From Candidatus Atribacteria bacterium (GTDB lineage Bacteria > Atribacterota > JALVIU01), in NCBI GenBank assembly GCA_027028665.1, contig JALVIU010000191.1:1-12484 (forward strand): DNA of 12,484 bases, in the 5' to 3' direction. The notes below the pieces were generated by a model. The model was not told the DNA's origin, made no database searches, and saw nothing but the letters and a program-made list of their open reading frames with translations. Positions 6,250-12,484 of the stretch are shown piece after piece (the stretch's first letter is position 1; each line of letters begins with the position of its first letter). Both the position numbers and the translations under genes were made by a program.

Positions 6250-7194
6250 CTAAAAAGACTTTGAGTCTCTGAGCAATGCCTTTGCGGTCCCTTCATCTGT
6301 TATAAGGGTATCTATATAACCTCCCCTTATCGCTCCTAATAAAGGCTTTACCTTTACCTCTCCTCCTGATACACCTATTACATTTTCTACCTCTTTTATA
6401 TCATCTAAATCAAGTCCTATTATTCTGCTGTCAAGCGATGTTTTGATCTTATCTCCATGAATATCATAAAATCTCCCAAGAATTTCTCCTACTGCTCCTT
6501 TTGCCTTTACCTCTTCAAGTTCCCTGTAGGTAAGAAATCCCACGCGTATAAGGGTTGACTCAGGGCTTACATCACCTATAGAAACCAATCCAATATTCGC
6601 CCTTTTTGCCATCTTAAAGATAAAGGCCACCTGTTCTTGATTCATAAGTATACGGCTTGTTTCTTTGCTATCTGTAATAGCAGGTGCATGGAGGTAGTAA
6701 CTTTTCCCGCCAAATATATTGGAGATTTTACTTGCAATCTCAAAGGGATTTTCCCGTGAGCCAGGAGCAAGTCCTCCCATTATAGAGACAACTTTAAGAC
6801 CTGAAATTTTTTTGGGACGAAGATATGGAATAATATAAGAAAGAGTGGAACCCCAGGCAGTTGTAAGCACCATATTATTTCTGAGAATCCTACGAAGGTA
6901 TATAGCACCAGCTCTACCCAGAGAATTTTTAATCTTTTCTATAGAGCTATCCACTCTGGGAACTACCATCGCATCTTTTAAACCAAAGGCATCTTTTAAG
7001 TCTCGCTCAATCTGGAGGCAATTTGTAAGAGGATCTATTATATCAATATAAACGAGGCCCTCTTTTTTTGCCTTATTTAGAATGCGTGTCACTTTTATCC
7101 TTGATATATCAAGCATATCAGCAATTTCCTTTTGTGTTAGACCTTCAATATAATAGAGCCATGCCACTCTTACTAAAAGTTCTCGCTGATACAT
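6250..7194 (-). CDS. SorC/DeoR-type sugar-binding transcriptional regulator
   Basis: This is a cytosolic DNA-binding regulator of about 314 residues. An N-terminal helix-turn-helix (about 19-41, GLTQKEIADMLDISRIKVTRIL) is followed by a SorC sugar-phosphate-binding domain. Typical blocks are TAWGSTLS, VVSIMGGLAPG, a central NIGLVSIGDVSPESTLIRVG and the C-terminal GAIRGGYIDTLITDEGTAKALL. The family binds phosphorylated sugars and controls sugar uptake or catabolism genes. I chose the ATG at 7194 because AAGGAGAG precedes it closely; a longer frame from 7224 would run through that ribosome site and add 10 residues. The gene is divergent from the exported propeller gene and lies just upstream of wecB. 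No sugar catabolic genes are in the window, so the target is unknown. An inverted repeat upstream suggests autoregulation. Confidence 0.88.
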   Translation of the reverse strand: MYQRELLVRVAWLYYIEGLTQKEIADMLDISRIKVTRILNKAKKEGLVYIDIIDPLTNCLQIERDLKDAFGLKDAMVVPRVDSSIEKIKNSLGRAGAIYLRRILRNNMVLTTAWGSTLSYIIPYLRPKKISGLKVVSIMGGLAPGSRENPFEIASKISNIFGGKSYYLHAPAITDSKETSRILMNQEQVAFIFKMAKRANIGLVSIGDVSPESTLIRVGFLTYRELEEVKAKGAVGEILGRFYDIHGDKIKTSLDSRIIGLDLDDIKEVENVIGVSGGEVKVKPLLGAIRGGYIDTLITDEGTAKALLRDSKSF

Positions 7195-7221
7195 TTCTCT
7201 CTCCTTAACTATACAATTGTT

Positions 7222-7238
7222 CAAAATAAAATATTTTG
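7222..7238. promoter_or_regulatory. Candidate operator: inverted repeat before the SorC-type gene
   Basis: CAAAATA-AAA-TATTTTG is a perfect 7-bp inverted repeat with a 3-bp spacer. It lies just downstream of the regulator's -10 and upstream of its ribosome site. TTGTTC-like half-sites flank it, and ACAATTGT (7213-7220) is a second short palindrome. The position suits repression of the gene by its own product. AT-rich palindromes also occur by chance. Confidence 0.4.
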
Positions 7239-7248
7239 TTCGCTATAT

Positions 7249-7257
7249 AGTATATCA
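7249..7257 (-). promoter_or_regulatory. Extended -10 promoter element of the SorC-type gene
   Basis: The minus strand reads TGATATACT, an extended -10 (TG-N-TATACT). No good -35 is found at 16-18 bp. Transcription would start near 7242, about 48 nt before the ATG at 7194 and directly ahead of the inverted repeat at 7222-7238. Confidence 0.5.
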
Positions 7258-7300
7258 TATTTCTTTAACAATTTCTACAAATTTTTTAAATTTTTATAAT

Positions 7301-7340
7301 TTGACTTCTTACTCAATTATGATATAATTTTGGAAGGAGG
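7301..7340 (+). promoter_or_regulatory. Promoter and ribosome site of the exported propeller gene
   Basis: The -35 TTGACT (7301-7306), a 16-bp spacer and a perfect TATAAT (7323-7328) with an upstream TG form a strong promoter. The start should fall near 7335. The Shine-Dalgarno GGAAGGAGG occupies 7332-7340, so the mRNA would begin at or within the ribosome site with a leader of only about 11 nt. Confidence 0.8.
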
Positions 7341-7345
7341 GGAAA

Positions 7346-9316
7346 ATGAGGAAAAATATTATAACTGTAATAATTATCCTCTGCATATTGCTATACTTTT
7401 CATCTATCGGTTTATCAGAGCCAATAAAGATTTTTGAAGGCCATTACTCTCCTATAAGCGATTTTACCATTACTTATGATAAAAATACCCTTATATCATT
7501 AGACTCTGAAGGAAAAATAAAGTTCTGGTCCCTCAATTCTTATAAAGTAATAAATGAGTTACATCTTTACAATGCACCTTATTTTCTAAGTATTGATGTC
7601 TCTCAGAGTTCAAGATATCTTGCACTCTCCGGCAGTGAAATACTATGGATATATGATGTGGTTAAAAAAAAGGTTATATCTAAACTAAATGGTGTGGAAA
7701 GTATAGGTCTCTTTATAGGAGATGATACCTTGCTCTATCTAAGGGATGGATATATAAATATGGTTACCCTGGATGATAAAGCCCTTTCCAAAAAGATAAG
7801 GTTTCCATATACTCCACCTGATTTCATATCTGTATCACCCTTAAAGAGGTTTCTCGCATTGGGAAGTAATGAATATCTTATGATTTATGATTTAGAAAGA
7901 GGGAAACTAATACGAAAGATAAAGAGAGATATATTGTCGTTTTCATTTTTAGGAGATAAAAGATTTATATTTCAGGCCAAAGATGGCATATATATAGATA
8001 ATATAAATGGAAGAACCCCTGCACTTTTACCCATTAAGATACACTCTATCTCCTATATTGAGGGCTCTCCTTATAAAAAAAGATTTGTAGTGTCTACAGA
8101 AGAAAAACTCATATTATACACTATTGAAGGGGGTAAAGTAAAAGAAGAATTTTCAAAGGAGTTCGAATCTATTCAAAAATGGATATACATAAATGACAAA
8201 AAATCTGCCTTCCTGCCTGTCGGAGCAAATGAAATAGCAGTAGTTTCTACACCAGATCTATCAGCAATTGCAAACCTTGGGGGCTATTCACTTCCTGTGG
8301 ATAAGGTAGAATTTTCACCATCAGGTAGATTCTTGGCATTAGGTTTTAAGGATAAAGAATCTTATATAATAAAAGTATATGATATGCAGAAGACTCAGTT
8401 ATTGGAAAGTGATGTATTTTCTTCTCTTATAGATTTTGAGATATCGAAAACAGATGATCGCATAGGCATATTGAGTCCAGATTATGAGCTTTATATATAT
8501 AATCTCAAGAAAAATAGTGTAGAGAAGGTGATAGAAGAAGTAAAAGAAGAATTACTGTTATTTAGAAAAAAATGGCTCTACACATTCTTTGGATATAGCA
8601 ATCTGGGTATTTATAATATCGATGATGGTTCCTTTGATAATCTAAATCTAAACAGTATGCCATTTCTTCATCCTACCATCTCAAATAATGGTACCATTGC
8701 TACATTGGGAGAAGACGGAAATATCTGGGTATACATGAGAGGTAAAAAGAATGCAAAAAAGATAGAACTTCCTGATGATGTAAAAGAAAAACTTCAGGCA
8801 GAGGAGTTAGGGATAGATCTTCCCCGGGTAACATTTACAGAAAAAAGGGGCGAGATCCTCTTATCTATACCTGAAGAAAATGGATTTACCATAGAAAAAA
8901 TAGAAAACTTTAAGTCAAAAAAGAAATGGAAGGCAAAAGGTCCTATTATAGGAACAATTGATGGGGGTAGATATTATCTACAAACAGTCTTTGACAAAGG
9001 AAAGACAACTCTTTTTATACTTAATCGTAATTTTAAAAAGGTAAAGGAAATAGAGATAGGTGAAGGGCTTATATCATCCTATACATATGCAAAGGGTATA
9101 CTTGTTGTAGGTGATTACTGTGGAAATGTAAAGTTTATAAAAATAAAAAATATGGAAACACTTGTAGCAAAGGTGTTCAATGATGGAAACTGGATCATAA
9201 TAAATGATAAAGGAGAGTTCTTTGGAAGCAAAGGTATAGATAAATATCTCTCACTTACAAAAGAGGAATTTGATAAAAGATATAAAAAAGATATAATGAA
9301 AAAATTTTTTAAATAG
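7346..9316 (+). CDS. Exported WD40-like beta-propeller protein
   Basis: This 656-residue protein has an N-terminal signal peptide: basic MRKN, a hydrophobic core at about 5-20 and a likely cleavage after GLS at residue 24. It is probably secreted or held at the outer face of the membrane. The rest is a series of degenerate WD40-type blades. Blade 1 begins GHYSPISDF and ends IKFWSL (32-63). A clear later blade is VDKVEFSPSGRFLALG (about 318 onward), and YDL/YNL/YDM blade ends recur. The closing segment NWIIINDKGEFFGSKGIDKYLSL (about 615-637, two parts: NWIIINDKGEFFGS and KGIDKYLSL) resembles the tail of WD40-caspase (peptidase C14) proteins. No caspase domain or other catalytic motif is visible. 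The short Lys-rich C-terminus ends at 9316, overlapping the convergent HAD gene by 8 bp. Its partner and function are unknown; a protein-binding scaffold is the likely role. Confidence 0.8.
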   Translation: MRKNIITVIIILCILLYFSSIGLSEPIKIFEGHYSPISDFTITYDKNTLISLDSEGKIKFWSLNSYKVINELHLYNAPYFLSIDVSQSSRYLALSGSEILWIYDVVKKKVISKLNGVESIGLFIGDDTLLYLRDGYINMVTLDDKALSKKIRFPYTPPDFISVSPLKRFLALGSNEYLMIYDLERGKLIRKIKRDILSFSFLGDKRFIFQAKDGIYIDNINGRTPALLPIKIHSISYIEGSPYKKRFVVSTEEKLILYTIEGGKVKEEFSKEFESIQKWIYINDKKSAFLPVGANEIAVVSTPDLSAIANLGGYSLPVDKVEFSPSGRFLALGFKDKESYIIKVYDMQKTQLLESDVFSSLIDFEISKTDDRIGILSPDYELYIYNLKKNSVEKVIEEVKEELLLFRKKWLYTFFGYSNLGIYNIDDGSFDNLNLNSMPFLHPTISNNGTIATLGEDGNIWVYMRGKKNAKKIELPDDVKEKLQAEELGIDLPRVTFTEKRGEILLSIPEENGFTIEKIENFKSKKKWKAKGPIIGTIDGGRYYLQTVFDKGKTTLFILNRNFKKVKEIEIGEGLISSYTYAKGILVVGDYCGNVKFIKIKNMETLVAKVFNDGNWIIINDKGEFFGSKGIDKYLSLTKEEFDKRYKKDIMKKFFK

Positions 9317-9890
9317 AAGATAATAGCTTCTCTATATATGAAATAACATCATATAGATCATTATAGTAAAAGTTTGCACCTTTTAAGTCATATTCATTGG
9401 CCTTTAGGATAAGGATAGGAATACTCGCGGCCTTTGCAGCCTGAAGATCTAGAAAACTATCTCCAATAGCAATTACTTCATCCTTTGAAACCTTCATTCT
9501 TTTTATTGCCTCATACATAGGAGATGGATCTGGTTTATAAAATCCATCCTCACGTGTCAAAATCACATCAAAGGTTAGAGAAAATTTCTTTATTATATAT
9601 AAAACATTATCCTTTGTATTATTAGTAACAAGTGCCCTTTTTATACCATGTTTTTCTAAAAAGGAAAAAAGTTCATGTACACCATCCATTAATCGTGCAC
9701 GATAAGTATGCTCCCTCTCTATCTCTTTTAATATTGCCTCCTTTTCCCTTCTCTCATCTGGTGGCATCTTTTCAAAATTGGAAAGAATAGAGCCCTCTTC
9801 CACTCCAAGCCTTTTCCTTACAGCCTTCCAGTCATAATCTGCATCTATAAGTGTTCCATCAAGATCAAAGATTACCCCTTTTAATCTCAT
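9309..9890 (-). CDS. HAD-superfamily phosphatase (phosphoglycolate phosphatase-like)
   Basis: This 193-residue cytosolic hydrolase has all four HAD motifs. Motif I is FDLDGT with nucleophile Asp9 and acid/base Asp11, motif II is VTNNT (88-92), motif III is Lys119 in YKPDP, and motif IV is GDSFLD (Asp144, Asp148). A helical cap between about residues 15 and 75 makes it a subfamily I enzyme of the Gph/PgmB kind. The substrate cannot be read from sequence. The ATG at 9890 overlaps the stop of the upstream membrane-protein gene by 4 nt (ATGA), with a GAGAGGA ribosome site, so translation is coupled. It is the last gene of the livF-M20-UPF0104 string and converges with the propeller gene. Confidence 0.88.
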   Translation of the reverse strand: MRLKGVIFDLDGTLIDADYDWKAVRKRLGVEEGSILSNFEKMPPDERREKEAILKEIEREHTYRARLMDGVHELFSFLEKHGIKRALVTNNTKDNVLYIIKKFSLTFDVILTREDGFYKPDPSPMYEAIKRMKVSKDEVIAIGDSFLDLQAAKAASIPILILKANEYDLKGANFYYNDLYDVISYIEKLLSSI

Positions 9891-10849
9891 TGTAAATCCT
9901 CTCTTTTCACATTTTTAAAATCTAAAAGTGATAGGCCCTTTCTAAAGAATATTATTACGAAAAAGGATGATGTTACCAAAATCTGGATCAACTGAAGTAA
10001 TATCCCTGCAGCAAGTGCCTCCTCTTTTCCTATACCGTAAAGTGTTGCTATAAATACTATACTTGCCTGATATGTTCCCATACCACCTGGGGTAATAGGT
10101 ATTGTAAAGGAAACAGTAGATACAGCAAAGAGCAGGAATATCTGATAAATATTAAGAGGAAAGTGTGCACCATACCGAAAAAAAACAATATTTTTGAGAA
10201 AATAAGAAAACCACAAAAGTACGGTATACATTATAGAAATAGATAATACCCTGAAGGTTAGCCCCTGATCTATCCCATCCACTATCTTTATTATATAGTC
10301 TCTTATACGCCTATATGGAAGAAAGTATACTACCCTTTTTATTATCTTTGTTTTAAGCAATACAAGGAATCCCACTATTATAACAAACAGTATTATAAGG
10401 ATCAGTTTTACTCTATCATCTCTTACATAAAAGAAAAATACCAGGATCGTGAATAAAAATAGTACATTTATATCCAAAAAACGCTCTATAAACAGGGCAG
10501 AAAAGGTAGTATGTGTATCTTTATTGTAGTATTTTTTAAGATATGCCACCTTTGTAAGATCTCCAATCCGTGCAGGTAAGACCAAATTCAAAAAATCAGC
10601 TACTATAACTGTCTCAAAAGAAGGTATAATGCCTATATTCCCCGCAAGGTAGTTCCATCTTAAAGAAAGGATAGCATAACTTAGTAATATACTAAGTATT
10701 GTAGCTATAAGTGCCCAGGGTGAATACTGTGTAAATGATACATAAAATTTATGAGGATCTACCCTTTTAAAAAGATATACAAGTATTAAGAAAATAATGG
10801 AAAATTGAATAACCCTTTTTAATAAATAGATTCCCTTCTCTTTCGTCAT
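9887..10849 (-). CDS. UPF0104 / AglD-type integral membrane protein (LPG synthase TM family)
   Basis: This 320-residue polytopic membrane protein has about eight or nine hydrophobic segments, roughly at 12-29, 46-66, 82-92, 120-141, 147-166, 202-222, 236-255, 262-280 and 284-303. Family motifs are LSLRW (61-65), LPARIGDLTKVAYL (91-104), FIERFLD (120-126) and PITPGGMGTYQAS (251-263). The family includes the transmembrane (flippase-like) half of MprF and the glycan-related AglD. Here there is no soluble aminoacyl-transfer domain, so the substrate is open: a lipid or lipid-linked glycan is plausible. The ATG at 10849 has no Shine-Dalgarno, and a TGATATAAT element lies 6 nt upstream of it. The gap to the M20 stop is 12 nt. 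Confidence 0.88.
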   Translation of the reverse strand: MTKEKGIYLLKRVIQFSIIFLILVYLFKRVDPHKFYVSFTQYSPWALIATILSILLSYAILSLRWNYLAGNIGIIPSFETVIVADFLNLVLPARIGDLTKVAYLKKYYNKDTHTTFSALFIERFLDINVLFLFTILVFFFYVRDDRVKLILIILFVIIVGFLVLLKTKIIKRVVYFLPYRRIRDYIIKIVDGIDQGLTFRVLSISIMYTVLLWFSYFLKNIVFFRYGAHFPLNIYQIFLLFAVSTVSFTIPITPGGMGTYQASIVFIATLYGIGKEEALAAGILLQLIQILVTSSFFVIIFFRKGLSLLDFKNVKREDLQ

Positions 10850-10855
10850 GCATCT

Positions 10856-10864
10856 ATTATATCA
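10856..10864 (-). promoter_or_regulatory. Extended -10 element directly before the UPF0104 start codon
   Basis: The minus strand reads TGATATAAT, whose TGA is also the stop codon of the M20 gene. Six bases separate the TATAAT from the ATG, so the A of ATG is the expected transcription start. No -35 match is seen at 15-18 bp. It may drive a leaderless transcript for the last two genes of the string. Confidence 0.45.
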
Positions 10865-11983
10865 CATACTAAGTACAAACTCTTTGAGTAATAAAACTGA
10901 GGGTAAAAGCATATCTTCATCTATATTAAATCTGGGGTGATGATGAGGATATATGATACCCTTTTTTTCATTTCTTATTCCTATAAAGAAATAAAGACCG
11001 GGTACTTCCTCGGAGAAAAAGGAAAAATCCTCAGAGATAGTTGTAGGATAGACCTCTTGAAAGGTAAAGTCCGAAGACGAGACAGCCTCTTTTAGTTTCT
11101 CATAGAGCCCTTTGTCATTTACCACAGGTGGAAATACCCTATCTATCTCTATTTCTGCCCTTGCTCCCCACATATCTGCAAAATCTATTACCACCTTCTT
11201 CAAAAGAGAAATTACCTCATCCCTTTTTCTATGTGACAAAGACCTTATAGTCCCTTCTATCTCCATCTCTTTAGGTATCACATTAAAGGCGGTACCTGCA
11301 TGGAGCTTACCAATACTTATGACTACCTGTTCAGATATAGGGGATATACGGCGTGTAAGGTTGGAGAATATACCCTGCACCAGAGAGGTACCCATTGCAA
11401 TAACATCATGAGAAAGCCAGGGGGTTGCACCATGTGCACCCCTGGCCTCTATCTTTATCGAAAATTTATCTCCCTCTGCCATTATAACTCCTTTTCTTGC
11501 ACCAATAATTCTACTCGGGATAGATGAAAACAGATGATACCCTATAACCTTCTGAATCCCATAATGAGATATTATACCTTCTCTCACCATAAGCTCTGCA
11601 CCCTTTCCAATCTCCTCTGCCGGCTGGAATATAAACACAATCCTATGAGTAAGGTGATCTTCCTCCTCTTTAAGCGCCCTTATAAGTCCCAGAAGTATGG
11701 CCATATGACCATCATGGCCACATGCATGCATCCTTCCTGGATAAAGAGACTTATACGGTACATCATTTTCCTCCACTACAAGGAGTGCATCCATATCAGT
11801 ACGGATACCTATTATAGGGTTACCCTCTCCCAGTGTGGCTACAACCCCTGTTTTGGCCCACCCCTTCCATGGGATCCCCCAATCTGTAAGTAAAGATGTA
11901 ATGTATCCTTTTGTTTCTTCCTCAGAAAAGGCAAGCTCAGGATGAGAATGAAACCATCTGCGCCATTTCACTATATCATCCAT
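10862..11983 (-). CDS. M20-family amidohydrolase (N-acyl-amino-acid / hippurate hydrolase-like)
   Basis: This 373-residue cytosolic metal-dependent hydrolase would split N-acyl amino acids or similar amides. WRRWFHSHPELAFSEEET (7-24) opens the M20D fold. Metal ligands are visible in MHACGHDGH (Cys88, His90), PAEEIGKGAE (Glu123, Glu124), GYH (His150) and the C-terminal HHHPRFNIDE (347-356). GIRTDMDAL (59-67) and TTISEDFSFF are further family blocks. The ATG at 11983 overlaps the livF stop as TAATG. The only Shine-Dalgarno (AAGGAGG, 11997-12003) is 13 nt away, so reinitiation after livF is likely. Next to a branched-chain amino acid importer, it fits release of amino acids from acylated or conjugated forms. 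An N-acetyl-diaminopimelate deacetylase role is possible, but no dapH-type partner is seen. Confidence 0.9.
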   Translation of the reverse strand: MDDIVKWRRWFHSHPELAFSEEETKGYITSLLTDWGIPWKGWAKTGVVATLGEGNPIIGIRTDMDALLVVEENDVPYKSLYPGRMHACGHDGHMAILLGLIRALKEEEDHLTHRIVFIFQPAEEIGKGAELMVREGIISHYGIQKVIGYHLFSSIPSRIIGARKGVIMAEGDKFSIKIEARGAHGATPWLSHDVIAMGTSLVQGIFSNLTRRISPISEQVVISIGKLHAGTAFNVIPKEMEIEGTIRSLSHRKRDEVISLLKKVVIDFADMWGARAEIEIDRVFPPVVNDKGLYEKLKEAVSSSDFTFQEVYPTTISEDFSFFSEEVPGLYFFIGIRNEKKGIIYPHHHPRFNIDEDMLLPSVLLLKEFVLSM

Positions 11984-12484
11984 TATGAAAGGTATGCCTC
12001 CTTGATCTCTTTACTATTTAAAAGCTCCTTAGAGGGACCCTGGAATATAATCTGTCCCTTTTGTAATACATACCCCCTATCTGAGATCTCAAGGGCCTTT
12101 TTCGCATTTTGCTCAACAAGTAGTACAGTGACACCACTTTCCCTTATCCTCTGTATAACCTCAAATACCTCCTCTACAAGGATAGGGGCAAGACCCAGAG
12201 ATGGCTCATCAAGCATGAGTAGTCTGGGCTTTCCCATAAGGGCACGCCCCACAGCAAGCATCTGTTGCTCTCCCCCTGAAAGGGTACCTGCAAGCTGACC
12301 TATTCTCTCATGGAGTCGTGGAAAGAGTTCGAAGACCTCTTCCATTCTCTTTTGCAGCTCTTCCTTATCATTTAGGAAATAGGCACCCATCATGAGGTTT
12401 TCCTTTACTGTCATTTTTGGAAATACCCTTCTCCCCTCAGGGACTACACTTATCCCGTTTTTAATAATCTCAGGGGTCTTTATC
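11983..12484 (-). CDS. livF: Branched-chain amino acid ABC transporter ATP-binding protein LivF (partial)
   Basis: The last 166 residues of a minus-strand gene are present. The frame is open to the right edge, so the ATG at 12414 is internal. The edge sequence IKTPEIIKNGISVVPEGRRVFPKMTVKENLMMGAY is the LivF-type region after the Q loop. It is followed by the ABC signature LSGGEQQ, Walker B LLMLDEPSLGLAP and the H-loop VLLVEQNAKKAL. LivF and LivG form the ATPase pair that powers high-affinity uptake of leucine, isoleucine, valine or related amino acids. Walker A lies outside the window. The stop at 11983-11985 overlaps the M20 start by one base. The remaining liv genes are expected upstream, to the right. 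Confidence 0.94.
   Translation of the reverse strand, partial: IKTPEIIKNGISVVPEGRRVFPKMTVKENLMMGAYFLNDKEELQKRMEEVFELFPRLHERIGQLAGTLSGGEQQMLAVGRALMGKPRLLMLDEPSLGLAPILVEEVFEVIQRIRESGVTVLLVEQNAKKALEISDRGYVLQKGQIIFQGPSKELLNSKEIKEAYLS

Noticed and set aside
7346-9316. Peptidase C14 (caspase-like) gene
   Set aside because: Only the propeller and the tail motif are present. No His-Gly / Asp-Cys catalytic block is visible.
10862-11983. N-acetyl-diaminopimelate deacetylase assignment for the M20 gene
   Set aside because: The family match allows it, but the gene is joined to livF and not to dapH or an aminotransferase. The lysine genes are in a separate operon, so the specific name is not supported.
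11112-12298. Plus-strand frames opposite the M20 and livF genes
   Set aside because: They mutually overlap and are antisense to genes with clear catalytic motifs. Nothing supports expression.
12414-12414. ATG at 12414 as the livF start
   Set aside because: The same frame continues to the window edge with typical LivF sequence (VPEGRRVFP just upstream), so this Met is internal.

Overview
This window comes from an AT-leaning bacterial chromosome. ATA, AGA and AGG codons are common, promoters are sigma70-like, and Shine-Dalgarno sites mostly match AGGAGG. The gene set is diaminopimelate/lysine synthesis, a UDP-GlcNAc 2-epimerase, a SorC-type regulator, branched-chain amino acid ABC import and an M20 amidohydrolase. 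Two riboswitches are present. This suggests a Firmicutes-like or deep-branching anaerobic or thermophilic lineage, but I cannot fix the phylum from sequence alone. All genes except one read on the minus strand. No tRNA, rRNA, CRISPR array, transposase or phage gene was seen.

Layout from left to right. (1) 1-1391: the first 463 codons of a MutS-domain ATPase, on the minus strand and running off the left edge. It has its own promoter (1490-1517) and a 5' leader that matches the fluoride (crcB) riboswitch aptamer. (2) 1581-4497: an operon lysC-dapA-dapB, read right to left. It makes aspartyl phosphate and carries out the first two steps of the diaminopimelate/lysine branch. Its leader of about 470 nt (4498-4968) holds a lysine riboswitch, a perfect 10-bp terminator hairpin and a 10-bp antiterminator alternative. 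Three imperfect repeats of about 36-bp period follow, just before lysC. (3) 5052-6191: wecB, a non-hydrolysing UDP-GlcNAc 2-epimerase, with a promoter so close to the start codon that the mRNA may be leaderless. (4) 6250-7194: a SorC/DeoR-type sugar-binding regulator. (5) 7346-9316: the only plus-strand gene, divergent from the regulator. It encodes an exported beta-propeller (WD40-like) protein with a C-terminal motif like that of WD40-caspase proteins. (6) 9309-12484: a tight minus-strand string livF, M20 amidohydrolase, UPF0104/AglD-type membrane protein and HAD phosphatase, with overlaps or short gaps. It converges on the beta-propeller gene with an 8-bp overlap.

How the parts work together. 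Lysine made through LysC, DapA and DapB should bind the leader RNA and stop transcription before lysC. LysC also carries two ACT domains, so feedback probably acts on the enzyme as well. LivF (amino acid uptake) and the M20 enzyme (release of amino acids from N-acyl conjugates) fit peptide or amino acid scavenging. The most notable feature is the fluoride-sensing RNA placed in front of a MutS-like gene rather than a fluoride exporter. The second most notable is the pair of start codons lying exactly where transcription should begin.
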